From the NCBI RefSeq assembly GCF_016909015.1, contig NZ_JAFBFA010000005.1, positions 1-64,000 of the forward strand: a stretch of 64,000 nucleotides of DNA, written 5' to 3'. The notes below the pieces were generated by a model that saw nothing but the letters and a program-made list of their open reading frames with translations, searched no databases and was not told the DNA's origin. This DNA comes from Gracilibacillus alcaliphilus (lineage in GTDB: Bacteria > Bacillota > Bacilli > Bacillales > Amphibacillaceae). The position numbers and the translations under genes were made by a program. Below are positions 17,334 to 25,369 of the stretch, in pieces (within the stretch, counting starts at the first letter, position 1; the number at the start of each line of letters is the position of its first letter).

Positions 17334-17969
17334 TTGTTATCTAAAGTCGAAAAAAGAGTATCCATAACAGAAGTTATTGCTAACAAGATTGCCCTGTGGG
17401 TGAAAGAGCGTAATCGTTTGGAAGAGATAGATTATCTCAAAATGAAGCTGGGTGTAGGTGTCATTTTGACAAATATTACAAAAGGAATAATAGTATATGG
17501 GTTAGCTATTCTTTTAAATATCTTTTTTGAAACATTAATCTTGCATGGGTCATATTTCCTACTTAGAAGGTCATCGTTTGGTTTGCATGCCAAATCAAGT
17601 ACTATTTGTACCCTGTTAAGTATTGTCTTATTCGTTGTAATCCCTTATATGATGAAGGATATTGTCATAAATAATTATATATTGCTACCTTTATTCCTGG
17701 TTTGTATCTTCTTCGTCTATCTATTTGCGCCAGCAGATACTGAGAAGCACCCATTGTTGGGAAAAAACAGACGAAAAAAGCTACGTAATCAATCTGTGAT
17801 TACCTGTATGGTATTAATGCTTATTGCAGTCATTGTGCCAATGCCAATGATCAGTACTTTGGTGTTTACTGGTGTTGCTATTCAAGTGATCAGCATACTG
17901 CCAGTTTCATATAAACTTTTAAAAAGGAGCTATGATAATTATGAACAGTATGAAGAGCAAGCTAGTTAG
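17334..17969 (+). CDS. agrB: AgrB-type autoinducer-processing membrane protease
   Basis: A 211-residue membrane protein of the accessory gene regulator B family with about five or six hydrophobic segments. The catalytic pair is visible in 'SFGLHAKSSTICTLL': His-85 and Cys-92, seven residues apart as in Staphylococcus aureus AgrB (His-77, Cys-84). AgrB cleaves the C-terminal tail of AgrD and forms the thiolactone. The start is probably TTG 17334, because AAGGGGTGAT lies just upstream; a GTG at 17325 falls inside that site. Its end overlaps the agrD start by 29 bases, so the two are translationally coupled. Confidence 0.9.
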   Translation: MLSKVEKRVSITEVIANKIALWVKERNRLEEIDYLKMKLGVGVILTNITKGIIVYGLAILLNIFFETLILHGSYFLLRRSSFGLHAKSSTICTLLSIVLFVVIPYMMKDIVINNYILLPLFLVCIFFVYLFAPADTEKHPLLGKNRRKKLRNQSVITCMVLMLIAVIVPMPMISTLVFTGVAIQVISILPVSYKLLKRSYDNYEQYEEQAS

Positions 17970-18114
17970 TAACATGAAGCAAGGTGTTGCAAAAGTAGTT
18001 GGAGATGTAGCGATTAAGGTCGGTAATCAGTCAACAGAAGCTCAATGTATTGGTTTTTCTTATGAACCAGAAGTACCGAAAGAATTATTGATGAAGGATA
18101 GATTGGATAAGTAA
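17941..18114 (+). CDS. agrD: AgrD-type cyclic lactone autoinducer precursor
   Basis: A 57-residue propeptide. Residues 1-30 form a basic amphipathic leader; the core contains one cysteine (Cys-36) in 'STEAQCIGFS'; the tail 'YEPEVPKELLMKD' matches the processed C-terminal region of known AgrD proteins (EVPKEL in S. aureus; YEP directly after the peptide in Listeria). Aligning the tails predicts cleavage after Ser-40 and a five-residue thiolactone ring C-I-G-F-S with a short N-terminal exocyclic tail. AAAGGAG at 17923-17929 best fits ATG 17941; ATG 17932 is too close. Confidence 0.9.
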   Translation: MNSMKSKLVSNMKQGVAKVVGDVAIKVGNQSTEAQCIGFSYEPEVPKELLMKDRLDK

Positions 18115-18168
18115 TTATTCATAGATATATGTGATATACTGTAAGCATAAAACAAGGTGGTGATGTTT

Positions 18169-19476
18169 ATGCTTACTTTTTTTGTGTTGTTTTTTCAATT
18201 ATTAGCAATTTTATTAGGGATTTATATAATGTCAGAGAGGAACTTCGGAGCTAAGTTGTTTATGCTAATGTTTATATTTTCTCAAATTTTAGGATGCTTA
18301 CTATATTTCACATTGGGAATTATAGGTGTTTTTTCTGTTTTAATCTTTTTTATTTTGTGCCTATCTCTGAAAACGAAAAAAATTATTCCCAGTATCATTA
18401 TTCCATGTTTGACAACTATTTTATTCGTATTAAGTGATTATGGCGCACAAATTCTACTACATCAAGTAGAAGTTCAAGCCCCATTAAACATTAATTCAGA
18501 TTTGAAATTACTATTAACATTAGGTATTCAATTTATTTTAATTATTGCAGCAAGTTTATTTCTACGATATATTTTTAAAAAGTTCCAAATCTATAATTTC
18601 CTCGAAGGTGTCTATGGCAAAATGATTATCGCCTTTTTAATATTTACGATTGTGATATTTTATATAAATATTTTCATCGGTCAACAGCAGGGATTTAGTT
18701 ATGAGAATGTGCGTGCGAATGGTATTTTGTTTATTTTTTATACAATTTTATTATTCACTACGTTTATTATTTTAATTCGATCAGCTGCTAATAACTTTCG
18801 GATGGAAAATGAACGTATTCAAAATGAACAGCTGCGTGAATATACAGAAGCACTGGAATTACAATATGATGAAATCAGGAAGTTTCGTCATGATTATATT
18901 AATATTCTCTCTACGATGTCAGCTTATTTAAGTCTTAATGACTTAGAAAAGCTAAAGAAATATTTCTCCGAGAAGATTATTCCCATTGGCCAAAAGTTTG
19001 AGTCCAATAACTATCAATTAGGAGCATTGTCTAAGGTGAAAGTGCAAGAGGTAAAAGGGATTGTCTCTAATAAAATCATAAAGGCTCAGGATTTAAATAT
19101 TTCAACCGTTGTGGATATTGCAGAACCGATCGAAGAGCTGCATGTTGATACAATGAAGTTATGCCGCAGTTTAGGTATTATTTTAGATAATGCCATTGAA
19201 GAGGCAGTCTTGTGTGACTACCCGCGCTTGGAAATTGCTTTTGTCGAGAAAGAGAACCTTCATATCATCATCGTGAAGAATAGCTGCCGGGAAGTTCCTC
19301 CTATCCATCAAATTTATAAAAAAGGATTTTCGACGAAAGGGGAGAATAGAGGTCTTGGATTAGCTAACCTCAGAGAAATTTTATCAGAATGTGAAGGTGT
19401 CACATTAGATACTTACATATCAGAGGATGGCTCCTTTGTCCAAGAAATTGGTATAGCAATACTAGAAAGAGCGTGA
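18169..19476 (+). CDS. agrC: AgrC-type sensor histidine kinase
   Basis: A 435-residue HPK10-class kinase. The N-terminal 210 residues hold six or seven transmembrane helices, the peptide-sensing domain; a coiled linker ('RIQNEQLREYTEALELQYDE') leads to the H-box 'FRHDYINIL' with phospho-acceptor His-241, then N-box 'LDNAIEEA' (Asn-341) and G-box 'RGLGLANL'. It responds to the AgrD-derived peptide and phosphorylates AgrA. ATG 18169 is best spaced from AAGGTGG; GTG 18157 and ATG 18163 are alternatives. A TGATATACT extended -10 at 18130 could give an internal promoter. Its stop overlaps agrA. Confidence 0.92.
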   Translation: MLTFFVLFFQLLAILLGIYIMSERNFGAKLFMLMFIFSQILGCLLYFTLGIIGVFSVLIFFILCLSLKTKKIIPSIIIPCLTTILFVLSDYGAQILLHQVEVQAPLNINSDLKLLLTLGIQFILIIAASLFLRYIFKKFQIYNFLEGVYGKMIIAFLIFTIVIFYINIFIGQQQGFSYENVRANGILFIFYTILLFTTFIILIRSAANNFRMENERIQNEQLREYTEALELQYDEIRKFRHDYINILSTMSAYLSLNDLEKLKKYFSEKIIPIGQKFESNNYQLGALSKVKVQEVKGIVSNKIIKAQDLNISTVVDIAEPIEELHVDTMKLCRSLGIILDNAIEEAVLCDYPRLEIAFVEKENLHIIIVKNSCREVPPIHQIYKKGFSTKGENRGLGLANLREILSECEGVTLDTYISEDGSFVQEIGIAILERA

Positions 19477-20222
19477 TGATCGTGCTGGAAGTATTTATTT
19501 GCGAAGATGAAAAACAGCAAAGAGAGCGCTTAACTAATTTTATTCAGACTTATATTGAGAGTGCCTCATTGGATATGGCAATAGCTGTTTCAACGGACAA
19601 TCCAAAGGATATTATAGAATATTTACAAGAGAATCAAGTAAAGGGTATCTATTTCCTAGACGTTTACTTACAGACAGAAACAGAAGGAATTGAATTGGCG
19701 GCAAAGATTCGTGAATATGATCAGCAAGGTGCCCTGGTTTTTATTACTACCCATCCTGAATTGATGGCATTAACCTTTACGTATAAAGTGGAAGCAATGG
19801 ACTATATTACGAAAGGGGATTTTCAGCATGTGAAAAAAAAGGTGAAAGAATGCTTGGAGTTAGCCCACCAACGGTTACAAACGAAAAGAACACAACCCGT
19901 ATTTTCTGTTCGTAATAAGGGGAAAGTGATCATTGAAGAATACCAAAATATTATGTTTTTCGAGACATCCCCTAATAAACACCGGATTATTCTTCATGCG
20001 GCTAACCGTCAAGTAGAGTTTTATGGCAAGTTAAAGAAAATTGAACCACTACACAAGTGTTTATGTCGCTGTCATCGTGCTTACGTTGTCAATGTACATA
20101 ATATTGCAGAGATAAATGTAATAACTGGAGAAATCTTAATGAAAAATAACGAAATTTGCTTTGTGTCTCATCGCGCAATGAAAAAACTGTTAAGAGCATT
20201 GAAGGAGAGTAGAATAGGATAA
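19476..20222 (+). CDS. agrA: AgrA-type LytTR response regulator
   Basis: A 248-residue response regulator. The receiver domain has acidic 'CEDE' and phospho-acceptor Asp-62 in 'YFLDVYLQ'. The C-terminal LytTR DNA-binding domain preserves the residues that contact DNA in S. aureus AgrA: His in 'SPNKHRIILH', Asn in 'VNVHNIAEI' and Arg in 'VSHRAMKKL'. When phosphorylated it activates agr and target promoters at paired direct repeats. Start could be ATG 19476, overlapping the agrC stop, or GTG 19482. Last gene of the agr operon. Confidence 0.92.
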   Translation: MIVLEVFICEDEKQQRERLTNFIQTYIESASLDMAIAVSTDNPKDIIEYLQENQVKGIYFLDVYLQTETEGIELAAKIREYDQQGALVFITTHPELMALTFTYKVEAMDYITKGDFQHVKKKVKECLELAHQRLQTKRTQPVFSVRNKGKVIIEEYQNIMFFETSPNKHRIILHAANRQVEFYGKLKKIEPLHKCLCRCHRAYVVNVHNIAEINVITGEILMKNNEICFVSHRAMKKLLRALKESRIG

Positions 20223-20234
20223 GGGGAACAAAAA

Positions 20235-20277
20235 AGATTCCGATCATGCTCTTCTGATCAGGAAAAGCTCGGAATCT
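20235..20277. terminator. Terminator between agrA and the convergent MFS gene
   Basis: AGATTCCGA (20235-20243) pairs with TCGGAATCT (20269-20277). On the minus strand it is followed by TTTTTT, so it serves the MFS gene well and the agr operon less clearly. Confidence 0.7.
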
Positions 20278-20291
20278 AATAGATGTTTGCC

Positions 20292-21488
20292 TTAATGTGT
20301 TTCTTGTTCTACCATCTGATAGACTGATTTATCTTCAATATAGTGAGTAAGTACAGTTAGTGCTAAGCCAAAGGCAATAATAACGCCAGCTATCATCGTG
20401 ATGGCTACAAAAGAAAATCCTTTTTCTAATAAAAGACTGCCAAGGGCAGCACCGATGAAATTCGATAAGTTAAATACTGAAGCAGCAATTGTACCAGACA
20501 AGAGGGGAGCCTCTTTAGCTGCTAGAATAATCTTGGCATTAAGAAGTGGTGATGTTCCAAATGTTCCGACACCAAATAAAAAGCTGAATAGAAAAGCTAA
20601 TAGTGTAATTTGGATGGCAAAGGTAAAGAGAATTAATACGATTGCTAAGAAACCTAGCGCTACCATTAAACTTTCGGTTAAGCGGTGTTCACTAATTTTA
20701 CCGGAAACAAAATTTCCTGCTACAGCACCTAATCCAAAACAGAATAACGCCCCCGTAACACCAGCTACGCCAAACTCTGCAAATTCCCGCAGCATTGGTT
20801 CCTTAAAGGTATAGGCGGTAAAGACGCCAGAGAATCCAAAGATAATTACGATAATCATCATAAACACGTTTTTGTTTTTGAACATCTTTAATTCTTGTTT
20901 CAATTGTGGTGCTTTTGCTAGTTTTTCTGTCGGTGTAACGATCGCCAGTCCAATTAAGGTGAGCAAACCAATAGCTGCCATAAACCAGAATACCAACCGC
21001 CAGTCCAACATTCCCCCAAGAAAGGAGCCAAATGGTACACCAAGCATAATTGCAATGGTAAGCCCTCCTTGTACGGCTGCAATTGCACTGGTACGTTTAT
21101 GAGGTGCGGAAATATTGACTGCTATAGCCATACATAAACCGAAATATGGGGCATGCATCATGGCAGAAAATAATCTGGATACTAACAGAATCTCAAATGT
21201 AGGTGCTGTTGCTGCAATAATATTGCTGATAACAAATAAGGCCATTAATCCGACCAATAATGGTCTAGGAGAATATTTCAGGGTAACAATTCTTAGAATA
21301 GGACCACAGATGGCTACGCTGATTGCGTATACACTTAAAAGTAACCCAGTTGTTGATACGGCGACTCCCAAATCATTAGCAAATTGTGTAAGTAACCCTG
21401 TTACCACATATTCTGTCATCCCAACGGCGAATGTCCCAAGCATAAAAACAAGCAGGACAAGATTTCTTGATCTCTGTTTCGTTGTCAT
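20292..21488 (-). CDS. MFS drug/arabinose-type exporter (AraJ/YdhP-like, DHA1)
   Basis: A 398-residue major facilitator with 12 transmembrane helices. The N-terminal 'MLGTFAVGMTEYVVTGLL' is typical of the AraJ/YdhP/purine-efflux DHA1 group, with 'YAISVAICGPIL' in helix 2 and motif A degenerate. Members export drugs, purine nucleosides or sugars by proton antiport. GGAAAGGAG fixes ATG 21488; the frame is open further upstream. It is separated from the upstream gene by a tandem hairpin repeat. Confidence 0.85.
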   Translation of the reverse strand: MTTKQRSRNLVLLVFMLGTFAVGMTEYVVTGLLTQFANDLGVAVSTTGLLLSVYAISVAICGPILRIVTLKYSPRPLLVGLMALFVISNIIAATAPTFEILLVSRLFSAMMHAPYFGLCMAIAVNISAPHKRTSAIAAVQGGLTIAIMLGVPFGSFLGGMLDWRLVFWFMAAIGLLTLIGLAIVTPTEKLAKAPQLKQELKMFKNKNVFMMIIVIIFGFSGVFTAYTFKEPMLREFAEFGVAGVTGALFCFGLGAVAGNFVSGKISEHRLTESLMVALGFLAIVLILFTFAIQITLLAFLFSFLFGVGTFGTSPLLNAKIILAAKEAPLLSGTIAASVFNLSNFIGAALGSLLLEKGFSFVAITMIAGVIIAFGLALTVLTHYIEDKSVYQMVEQETH

Positions 21489-21689
21489 GGACTGCTCCTT
21501 TCCTGTCTTTTTAAACAAAATAAATCTAGCCCCGTGCAAATTTGCTAGGCTAGTTGGTTTATCAATCATTATACAACTTTTCTAATTGCCGCAAACAATA
21601 TTAAAGCATAAAGAGAAAGGACTTGTAAACCAAATTGTTTTAGAAAATTCAACTTATAAACAGTTCCGGAATACATCATAAGAGAGAAG

Positions 21690-21826
21690 GTCAGAACAAT
21701 TTGACGAACAAAAAATGGTTAAGTGCTGTAAACTGTCCGTCATCAGCAATCTGACGGACAAAAAAAGAGCAGTCTCCCCAGAATTGTCCGTCATCAACGA
21801 TCTGATGGACAAAAAAAGGCAATCCT
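21690..21826. repeat. Tandem 51-bp hairpin repeat, locus 1
   Basis: Two clear units and one degenerate unit. Each clear unit holds an inverted repeat, TGTCCGTCA paired with TGACGGACA (21734-21760) or TGATGGACA (21785-21811), followed by a run of seven A. The units are exactly 51 bases apart; the third (TGACGAACA at 21702) is 50. It starts right after the stop codon of the upstream minus-strand gene. The same motif with the same period recurs at 40.0 kb. Confidence 0.8.
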
Positions 21827-21831
21827 CTTGT

Positions 21832-22719
21832 TCAGCTTTTTGATCTATCAGTCTGCAAAAACAATTCATGAAGAATCATTTGATAACCTTTCCACCATTG
21901 AACACTAACATGAAATGCTTCTGGATATTGGTTCCAGTTCCAGGGGATTGGCCAAGTGCCATCAGCTAATCTTGTCTCTCTTAAATAGGTTTGTTCCTTT
22001 TCTATCATAGCTTGAAATGGGGCTTGGAATACTTGATTTTCCCCAGCGAATACGGTGGAAGGCCTTAGCACATAGTTGTTCCAATCTCCATTTTGAAAGG
22101 CTGCATGTAATAATTCGATTAATTTATCATAGCCTGCTTTCAATTCCAGCTTGTCCCAGCCACTTTCCGCTAAGTCATGATAAAGATTAAGAAATAATGG
22201 CAGTTCATGCATATCTGCCTCCGACCGCTGAAGCAAATCTTGCCAAAGCGATGAGATCACTGCAGTTTGCGTTTTGTCCCCTGTCCGGTAAAGAAAACCT
22301 GCTAAGGCAGCGGTAGGGTTATAACCCCAATAGGCAGTTTCTTCGTTTTGATAATGCCACCAGAAGGCGTGTGGTGTGTCGTTATTCGATGAGATTACCG
22401 CAGGCCAGCGTCCGTCTTTTTCTTGTGTTTCTTTTACATATTGAATAAGTCGAGCAACGACAGGGTGATCCGTTTGATAAAAGTTAATCCTTCGTAAATA
22501 GTCCGTTGCCTTCCAGGTAGCTATGGGGGATGAGGCTGGGTTCCAGAAATCTGGTTCTAATCCATGGCCAAATCCTCCATCTGGATTTTGATAATAAGCC
22601 AGTTCTTCCACAACGCTAAGCTGGTCTTCCTGTTCAAATAGGTGTGCAAATAGGGCAATATCTAAGGCGCGCGCCTGTCGGTGAAGCCAATTTCTTGTCT
22701 GATCAAGTGTGGGATTCAT
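21832..22719 (-). CDS. Alpha/alpha-toroid protein (terpenoid cyclase-like fold), function unknown
   Basis: A 295-residue soluble protein. Short repeated segments such as 'YYQNPDGGFGHGLEPDF', 'QEKDGRWPAV' and 'RLADGTWPIPWNW' resemble the QW-type repeats of prenyltransferase/squalene-cyclase alpha-toroid folds. The DxDD or other cyclase acid motifs are not evident, so cyclase activity is doubtful. No signal peptide or membrane segment is seen. The start, ATG 22719, follows AGGAGG. No neighbour suggests its role. Confidence 0.7.
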   Translation of the reverse strand: MNPTLDQTRNWLHRQARALDIALFAHLFEQEDQLSVVEELAYYQNPDGGFGHGLEPDFWNPASSPIATWKATDYLRRINFYQTDHPVVARLIQYVKETQEKDGRWPAVISSNNDTPHAFWWHYQNEETAYWGYNPTAALAGFLYRTGDKTQTAVISSLWQDLLQRSEADMHELPLFLNLYHDLAESGWDKLELKAGYDKLIELLHAAFQNGDWNNYVLRPSTVFAGENQVFQAPFQAMIEKEQTYLRETRLADGTWPIPWNWNQYPEAFHVSVQWWKGYQMILHELFLQTDRSKS

Positions 22720-23001
22720 CTGGGTAACCTCCTATTTTTTATGTACTACTTATAGATATACCATATTTTTCACTTTATCGTATAGTGATTTCACATAAAG
22801 TGCTGAAGCATATTTAAGAAAAGATGTATAGTGCAGGCCAGATTTTATATAATCCAAAATATCAGTCAGAAAAACTAGGAGTAGTCCAACCAGAAGTGGC
22901 ACCACCAAAGGGATTATCTCTTTCTAATAAAAGCCTTGTTCCATAGGGACATGGATTGATTTTTCTCTGCACATTTATGATAAGATAGAAAAAAGGGGGA
23001 G
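22720..23001. other. Intergenic region with one small open frame
   Basis: Mostly AT-rich. A 40-codon frame from ATG 22824 to TAG 22946 encodes 'MYSAGQILYNPKYQSEKLGV' followed by 'VQPEVAPPKGLSLSN'. There is no proper ribosome-binding site, and I do not recognise it. Nothing else is seen. Confidence 0.25.
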
Positions 23002-23547
23002 ATGGAAATCGAACTATTAAAAGAGATTAATATCCTAACACAAAGGAAAATCGTGATCTGGCTGAATATCTGGTCTATTATTATTTTTATCTTTTTCTTT
23101 ATCATTGGTTTGTTGGTTTTACCAGATGTTACGCTCAACGTTACACTTCCTAACTTGCTTTTATTTATTATTGTCCTGTTTGTCCTGCTTTGTTTTCATG
23201 AATTAATCCATGGGATGTTCTTCAAGATGTTTGCACCTGAATCAAAAGTAAAGTATGGGATGAAGAGTGGTATGTTCTATGCGGCAAGCCCAGGTGTGAC
23301 ATATGCAAAACTACCATTCATGGTGATTATTCTGATGCCATTTATTATTATTACTTGTTTATTAGCAATGGCTTCCTTGTTTCCTGTAAATGATTTTGTC
23401 TTGTATTTGTTATTTATGGTTCATACTGCCGGCTGTGTTGGAGATTTCTATTATATTGGTGTATTGAACCAGCCGATGTTCCGGGATAAGCAAATAGTAG
23501 TAGAAGATACGTTAGAAGGAATTAAAATTTATCACGAGGCTGAGTGA
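23002..23547 (+). CDS. DUF3267-family membrane protein, putative metallopeptidase
   Basis: A 181-residue protein with about four transmembrane segments. 'CFHELIHGMFFKMF' contains an HExxH motif in a membrane helix, the hallmark of DUF3267, which resembles site-2-type intramembrane zinc proteases. Activity is unproven. The AAGGGGGAG site sits close to the ATG. It is followed by the PurR-type operator of pbuG without a clear terminator of its own, though the operator palindrome could act as one. Confidence 0.75.
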   Translation: MEIELLKEINILTQRKIVIWLNIWSIIIFIFFFIIGLLVLPDVTLNVTLPNLLLFIIVLFVLLCFHELIHGMFFKMFAPESKVKYGMKSGMFYAASPGVTYAKLPFMVIILMPFIIITCLLAMASLFPVNDFVLYLLFMVHTAGCVGDFYYIGVLNQPMFRDKQIVVEDTLEGIKIYHEAE

Positions 23548-23588
23548 ATCCTGACTAACTCAATGTTCCAAGAAAATCAGACATAACT

Positions 23589-23627
23589 GACGAACAATAA
23601 TATTACCGTTTCATATTATTGTTCGTC
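23589..23627. promoter_or_regulatory. PurR-type operator (inverted CGAAC boxes) of pbuG
   Basis: GACGAACAATAATAT (23589-23603) and its exact inverse (23613-23627) are separated by nine bases. From CGAAC to GTTCG the palindrome is 35 bp, the same as at the pur operon, and it ends 7 bases before the -35. The CGAA-centred PurBox pair is the known recognition pattern of Bacillus PurR. Confidence 0.75.
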
Positions 23628-23634
23628 TATTATG

Positions 23635-23663
23635 TTGACTTCTATCATTTAGACTAGTAATAT
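23635..23663 (+). promoter_or_regulatory. Sigma-A promoter of pbuG
   Basis: TTGACT (23635-23640), 17-base spacer, TAATAT (23658-23663). Transcription would start about 20 bases before the riboswitch. Confidence 0.75.
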
Positions 23664-23693
23664 ATGAAATGAATTTATAAAAAATTGATATCT

Positions 23694-23760
23694 GTCGTAT
23701 AATGTTGGGGATAAGGCCCAAGAGTTTCTACTAGAGCACCGTCAATGCTTTAACTACGAC
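23694..23760 (+). promoter_or_regulatory. Purine (guanine-type) riboswitch aptamer of pbuG
   Basis: P1 is GTCGTA (23694) pairing with TACGAC (23755-23760); P2 TTGGG with CCCAA around loop GATAAGG; conserved junction GTTTCTAC; P3 with loop containing ACCGTCA; then AACTACG. The position that selects the purine is C (ACTA), the guanine/hypoxanthine class. The loop bases GATAAGG and ACCGTCA deviate slightly from consensus but keep the GG-CC loop contact. Confidence 0.88.
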
Positions 23761-23807
23761 CTGTGTGAAGAGGAGAGACAAATGCTCTTTTTCACAGCAT
23801 GGCATGG

Positions 23808-23841
23808 AACACTCTTGGTATAGGCAGCAAGTGTGTTTTTT
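23808..23841 (+). terminator. Riboswitch-controlled terminator of pbuG
   Basis: AACACTCTTG pairs with CAAGTGTGTT (one mismatch) followed by a T-run. An alternative hairpin (CTGTG at 23761 with CACAG at 23793) lies between aptamer and terminator. Confidence 0.65.
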
Positions 23842-24006
23842 GTGCTTTCAAGAAGACTGACCAGATACTTAATCTAAAGTGGTCCTGTGAATGAAGGTGA
23901 GATGAAGAAAAGGTTGGTATACATGTAATGTTGTAATCAACTATCTTTTCTTATCTGAATGCATAAATGTGTCTCTTAACGACTGATGAAAAAAGGAGTT
24001 AACATC

Positions 24007-25311
24007 GTGAAAAAATACTTTGAATTTGATCGATTTGGTACGACTTATCGGCGGGAAACAGTTGCAGGTGTGACAACATTCTTAGCAATGGCATATATCT
24101 TGTTTGTTAATCCGGCTATGCTTTCTGCAGATGGGGCGACAGGAATGGATGCCGACGCTGTATTTGTGGCAACTGCTTTAGCTGCGGCTATCGGTACACT
24201 TGTGATGGGCGTTTTTGCAAGGTATCCGATTGCGTTAGCACCTGGTATGGGGTTAAATGCTTTCTTTGCTTATACCGTTGTACTAGGTTACGGTATTCCA
24301 TGGGAAACGGCTTTAGCTGGCGTGTTAGTCTCTGGGTTTATCTTTATTATCTTAACACTAACTGGTTTGCGTGAGAAAGTTATCAATGCGATTCCAAACG
24401 TATTGAAGATGGCAGTTGGTGCTGGTATTGGTTTATTTATTGCCTTTCTTGGATTTCAAAATGCTGAAATCATTGTTCCCAATCCAGATACATTAGTAGC
24501 TTTAGGTGATCTGACGAACCCAATCACTGCGCTTGCTATATTTGGGATTGTTGTCACGGTTATTTTGCTAGTATTAGGTGTGAAAGGCGGGGTCTTCTAT
24601 GGTATGATTCTAACGGCTGTTGTTGGGATGATAGTCGGCCAAATTGATGTACCCGAGCGAATTGTATCTGCTGTACCAAGTTTGGCACCAACATTTGGAG
24701 CGGCTTTTACTCATTTTGGCGATATCTTCACCCTGCAGATGTTAGTTGTGATTTTAACCTTCTTGTTTGTTGACTTTTTTGATACAGCTGGTACCTTGGT
24801 TGCGGTAGCTTCTAAGGCTGGATTAATGAAGGATGGCAAACTGCCAAGGGTAGGGCGTGCCTTATTCTCTGACTCAACGGCAACAGTAGTAGGGGCTACA
24901 TTGGGAACATCAACAACTACTTCTTATGTAGAATCTGCTACAGGGGTAGGTGCGGGAGGGAGAACTGGTTTTGCTTCTATTATCACGGCTGCACTATTCT
25001 TATTAGCCTTGTTCTTCTCGCCTTTATTAGGAGTGGTGACAAGTTCGGTAACAGCACCCGCTCTGATCATAGTAGGGGTATTAATGGCTACTACCTTGAA
25101 GGATATCCCTTGGGATGACTTCGACTTAGCTGTCCCAGCATTTCTAACGATTGTAACGATGCCGCTGACTTACAGCATTGCAACAGGTATCGCAATTGGT
25201 TTTGTCTTTTATCCAATTACAATGGTTGCCAAAGGAAAGTTTAAAGAAATAAACCCAATTATGTGGGGATTATTTGTTATCTTTATTCTCTATTTATTTA
25301 TTTTACATTAG
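24007..25311 (+). CDS. pbuG: Hypoxanthine/guanine permease PbuG (NCS2, AzgA type)
   Basis: A 434-residue proton-coupled purine permease with 12-14 membrane segments. 'MAYILFVNPAMLS' and 'APGMGLNAFFAYTVV' are the N-terminal signatures of the AzgA/PbuG branch; 'DFFDTAGTLVAVASKAGL' and 'GTSTTTSYVESATGVGAGGR' are the substrate-site motifs. The start is GTG 24007 with AAAGGAG; the ATG 21 bases upstream precedes that site. PurR-box pair and guanine riboswitch upstream agree with its role. In B. subtilis pbuG lies just before yebE-yebG-pur, as here. Confidence 0.95.
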   Translation: MKKYFEFDRFGTTYRRETVAGVTTFLAMAYILFVNPAMLSADGATGMDADAVFVATALAAAIGTLVMGVFARYPIALAPGMGLNAFFAYTVVLGYGIPWETALAGVLVSGFIFIILTLTGLREKVINAIPNVLKMAVGAGIGLFIAFLGFQNAEIIVPNPDTLVALGDLTNPITALAIFGIVVTVILLVLGVKGGVFYGMILTAVVGMIVGQIDVPERIVSAVPSLAPTFGAAFTHFGDIFTLQMLVVILTFLFVDFFDTAGTLVAVASKAGLMKDGKLPRVGRALFSDSTATVVGATLGTSTTTSYVESATGVGAGGRTGFASIITAALFLLALFFSPLLGVVTSSVTAPALIIVGVLMATTLKDIPWDDFDLAVPAFLTIVTMPLTYSIATGIAIGFVFYPITMVAKGKFKEINPIMWGLFVIFILYLFILH

Positions 25312-25319
25312 AAAAAGAA

Positions 25320-25345
25320 AAGCCTTTGCTTTAATGCAAAGGCTT
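25320..25345. terminator. Terminator between pbuG and the EamA gene
   Basis: AAGCCTTTGC (25320-25329) pairs with GCAAAGGCTT (25336-25345), with A- and T-rich flanks; likely bidirectional. Confidence 0.8.
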
Positions 25346-25369
25346 CTTTATATGGATAGAAAAGGAATC

